A stretch of 30,882 bases of DNA from Bacillota bacterium (GTDB lineage: Bacteria > Bacillota > Clostridia > Christensenellales > Aristaeellaceae): positions 1-30,882 of the forward strand of contig JAEYAR010000066.1 of assembly GCA_023404715.1 (NCBI GenBank). The letters run 5' to 3'. Under the pieces are notes generated by a model, which worked only from the letters and a program-made list of their open reading frames with translations, did not search any database and was not told the DNA's origin. The stretch's first letter is position 1. Each line of letters begins with the position of its first letter. Below, piece after piece: positions 28,984 to 30,882 of this stretch. The position numbers and the translations under genes are program-made.

Positions 28984-30882
28984 ATGGATGAAGCGCTCGC
29001 GCTCTTTTCTCAGGAGACGTCGGCATGGTTTGAAAGCGCAGTTGGCCGTCCTACAGACGTACAACGCGAAAGCTGGCCCGCGATCGCGTCCGGGCAGCAT
29101 GTGCTTGTTAGCGCACCGACGGGTACAGGCAAGACGCTTTCCGCCTTTCTGTGGTTTATCGATCAGCTGATGGTGCAAGCCAAGCACGTCGAGCCCATGG
29201 ATGCACTCCAAGTGATATACATCTCTCCGCTGAAAGCGCTGGGGAATGACATCAACGAAAACCTAAAGCGACCGATCGCTGGGATTGAGGGCGCTTCTGG
29301 CATCCGAACGGCCGTACGTACAGGCGATACGCCTCAGGCTGAGAGAACCCGTATGCAGCGCAGGCCGCCCCATATTTTGATTACGACGCCTGAATCGCTC
29401 TATTTGCTGCTGACCTCCTCCGGCGGCAGGCGCATGCTATCGACCGCGCGCGCTGTCGTCGTGGACGAACTGCATGCGCTCATCGGTGGCAAGCGCGGGG
29501 CGCATCTTATGCTCTCTCTGGCGAGGCTGGATGCGCTATGCGGGCACGCGGTGCAGCGCATAGGCCTCTCTGCGACGGTTCATCCGCTTCAAGCAGCGGC
29601 GAATTATCTCGCGCCTTCGGTCCGCGTAATCGCCCCGTCTATGAAAAAGGCGTCGGATATGGAAGTGACATGCCCCGTATCCGACATGCGCGTGTTGCCC
29701 GAAGGTACGATTTGGCCAGAACTGGCGCGGGCGGTTGTCGAGGAATGCACGGGCATGCGCACGGTGATCGCCTTTTTAGAAGGGAGGGCACAGGCGGAGC
29801 GCCTCGCGCACGGCGTCAATGCACTGATGGGCGATGGATTTGCGCGCACACACCACGGATGCGTATCCAAAGAACAGCGTTTGGAGGCAGAACAGCAGCT
29901 GCGAAGCGGGCAACTGCGGCTGTTGTGCGCAACGTCGTCTATGGAATTGGGCATTGACGTGGGCGAGGTAGACAAGGTCGTGCAGATCGGCTGCCCGGGG
30001 ACGGTTTCAGGCGCGCTGCAGCGCTTGGGTCGCGCGGGTCACAACCCGGGACGCGTGAGCGTAATGCGCCTCTTTCCGCGTACGGCAGCAGAGGCGCTTT
30101 CCTGCGGTTTCACGGCGACTGCGGCGATGGAGGGGGCGATCGAGCCCGCACGTCCGCCTGAACATTGCCTGGACGTACTCGCCCAACACCTCGTCTCCAT
30201 GGCCGTAACGGGGACCTATACGGTAGACGAGGCGCTGGCGATCGTTCGGGACGCACATAGCTTCAGGGAAATTTCGCGCGGGCAGATTGAATCCGTATTG
30301 CGCATGCTCGCCGGGGACTTTGAACACGCGTTAGACCGACCTGTGAGACCGCGCCTGCTTTACGATCGCATTCACGGTACCGTTTCCGGGGATGCGTATA
30401 CGCGCATGCTGGCCGTATCGGCGGGAGGGACGATCCCGGACCGTGGCTGGTTTCCTGTCATGCTTGCGGATGGGACGCGCCTGGGCGAGTTGGACGAGGA
30501 GTTTGTCTTTGAGGCGCGCGTTGGCGATAAGTTTTTACTCGGCGCTTTTGCTTGGCGGATTGTAGAGATCAGGAAGGACCGGGTCGTCGTCGTCTCGGCG
30601 AATATGGAGGGGGCGCAGTCGCCATTTTGGAAGGGGGACGGTCAAGGGCGCGCCTATGAGACGGGCGTTCTTTTTGGTAAGATGATGCGCGCGTTGGAAG
30701 AGGCGTACAGGGGCGGTCGTCTGCCGCTGGCATTGAGGAACTTACACATGAACGCAGATACGGCGACGAATGCGGCGCGGCACGTAAAGCGGCAACTTGA
30801 AGTGGCTGGATGTTTGCCGAGCGATCGTACGATAATCGCGGAGCATTTCGTCGATGAGGCGGGGGAACACCAACTGATGGTG
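28984..30882 (+). CDS. Lhr-type DEAD/DEAH helicase, 3' end outside the window
   Basis: The frame is open from the ATG at 28984 (GAGGAGGG upstream) to the end of the window, 633 codons without a stop, so the gene is partial. Helicase motifs: Walker A SAPTGTGKT (43-51), the Walker B box VDELH (160-164, the Lhr-type variant), LSAT (195-198), SSMELGIDVGEVDKVVQ and QRLGRAGHNPG (346-356). After these comes the winged-helix and beta-barrel region found in Lhr core proteins (GTVSGDAYTRMLAVSAGGTIPDRG). Lhr enzymes are 3'-5' ATP-dependent DNA and RNA-DNA helicases linked to DNA repair. Closeness to the CRISPR array does not prove a defence role. Confidence 0.93.
   Translation, partial: MDEALALFSQETSAWFESAVGRPTDVQRESWPAIASGQHVLVSAPTGTGKTLSAFLWFIDQLMVQAKHVEPMDALQVIYISPLKALGNDINENLKRPIAGIEGASGIRTAVRTGDTPQAERTRMQRRPPHILITTPESLYLLLTSSGGRRMLSTARAVVVDELHALIGGKRGAHLMLSLARLDALCGHAVQRIGLSATVHPLQAAANYLAPSVRVIAPSMKKASDMEVTCPVSDMRVLPEGTIWPELARAVVEECTGMRTVIAFLEGRAQAERLAHGVNALMGDGFARTHHGCVSKEQRLEAEQQLRSGQLRLLCATSSMELGIDVGEVDKVVQIGCPGTVSGALQRLGRAGHNPGRVSVMRLFPRTAAEALSCGFTATAAMEGAIEPARPPEHCLDVLAQHLVSMAVTGTYTVDEALAIVRDAHSFREISRGQIESVLRMLAGDFEHALDRPVRPRLLYDRIHGTVSGDAYTRMLAVSAGGTIPDRGWFPVMLADGTRLGELDEEFVFEARVGDKFLLGAFAWRIVEIRKDRVVVVSANMEGAQSPFWKGDGQGRAYETGVLFGKMMRALEEAYRGGRLPLALRNLHMNADTATNAARHVKRQLEVAGCLPSDRTIIAEHFVDEAGEHQLMV

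Noticed and set aside
28984..30882. Cas3-type helicase next to array 2
   Set aside because: The DELH box, the GRAGHNPG motif and the downstream region fit Lhr, and there is no HD nuclease domain.

Overview
The window looks like a chromosomal segment of a GC-rich, spore-forming member of the Clostridia, most likely a gut anaerobe. The evidence is the secG-rnr and rplM-rpsI pairs with Firmicutes-like ribosome binding sites and intrinsic terminators, a cysteine-rich protein of a type common in spore-forming Clostridia behind a mother-cell sigma-K-like promoter, a DUF5685/J-protein/Hsp70 operon, a secreted flavin reductase and an alpha-L-fucosidase. I cannot fix the family or genus from sequence alone.

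Layout. 1-460: five tRNA genes (Val, Asp, Phe, Gly, Cys) and a terminator. 541-918: small helical protein with an internal duplication. 956-4061: a divergent pair, a MerR-type regulator and a Tat-exported FMN/FAD reductase, with a matching operator at each side. 4121-7280 (minus): an operon of a DnaK lacking most of its lid, a DUF5685 protein and a J-domain protein ending in a cysteine string. 7657-12739 (minus): PRK06851-type ATPase, GH29 fucosidase, ABC-F ATPase and a DUF6483-like protein. 12893-14546: two overlapping genes, an ABC/AAA15-like ATPase and a DUF4435 TOPRIM protein, resembling the PARIS antiphage pair. 14747-19560: a membrane protein, rplM-rpsI, secG and rnr. 19616-22698 (minus): glmM, a sugar-phosphate isomerase/epimerase-like protein and a MarR regulator. 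23016-26175: a MotA-like channel protein with a long helical tail, a MotB/OmpA-like protein and a small membrane-anchored protein, resembling the ZorAB motor of Zorya defence but without recognisable ZorC/D/E. 26244-28856: two type I-C-like CRISPR arrays in the same orientation, each with its own leader, flanking the cysteine-rich coat-like gene; no cas gene is in the window. 28984-30882: 5' part of an Lhr-type helicase.

How it fits together. Core genes (tRNAs, ribosomal proteins, secG, rnr, glmM) alternate with accessory modules. The right half (about 12.9-28.9 kb) holds three likely defence elements: the PARIS-like pair, the ZorAB-like three-gene operon and the cas-less CRISPR arrays. The least understood systems are the ZorAB-like operon with its unrecognised third gene, and the lidless-Hsp70/DUF5685/cysteine-string J-protein operon. 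Functions are inferred from motifs read by eye; no database search was run.
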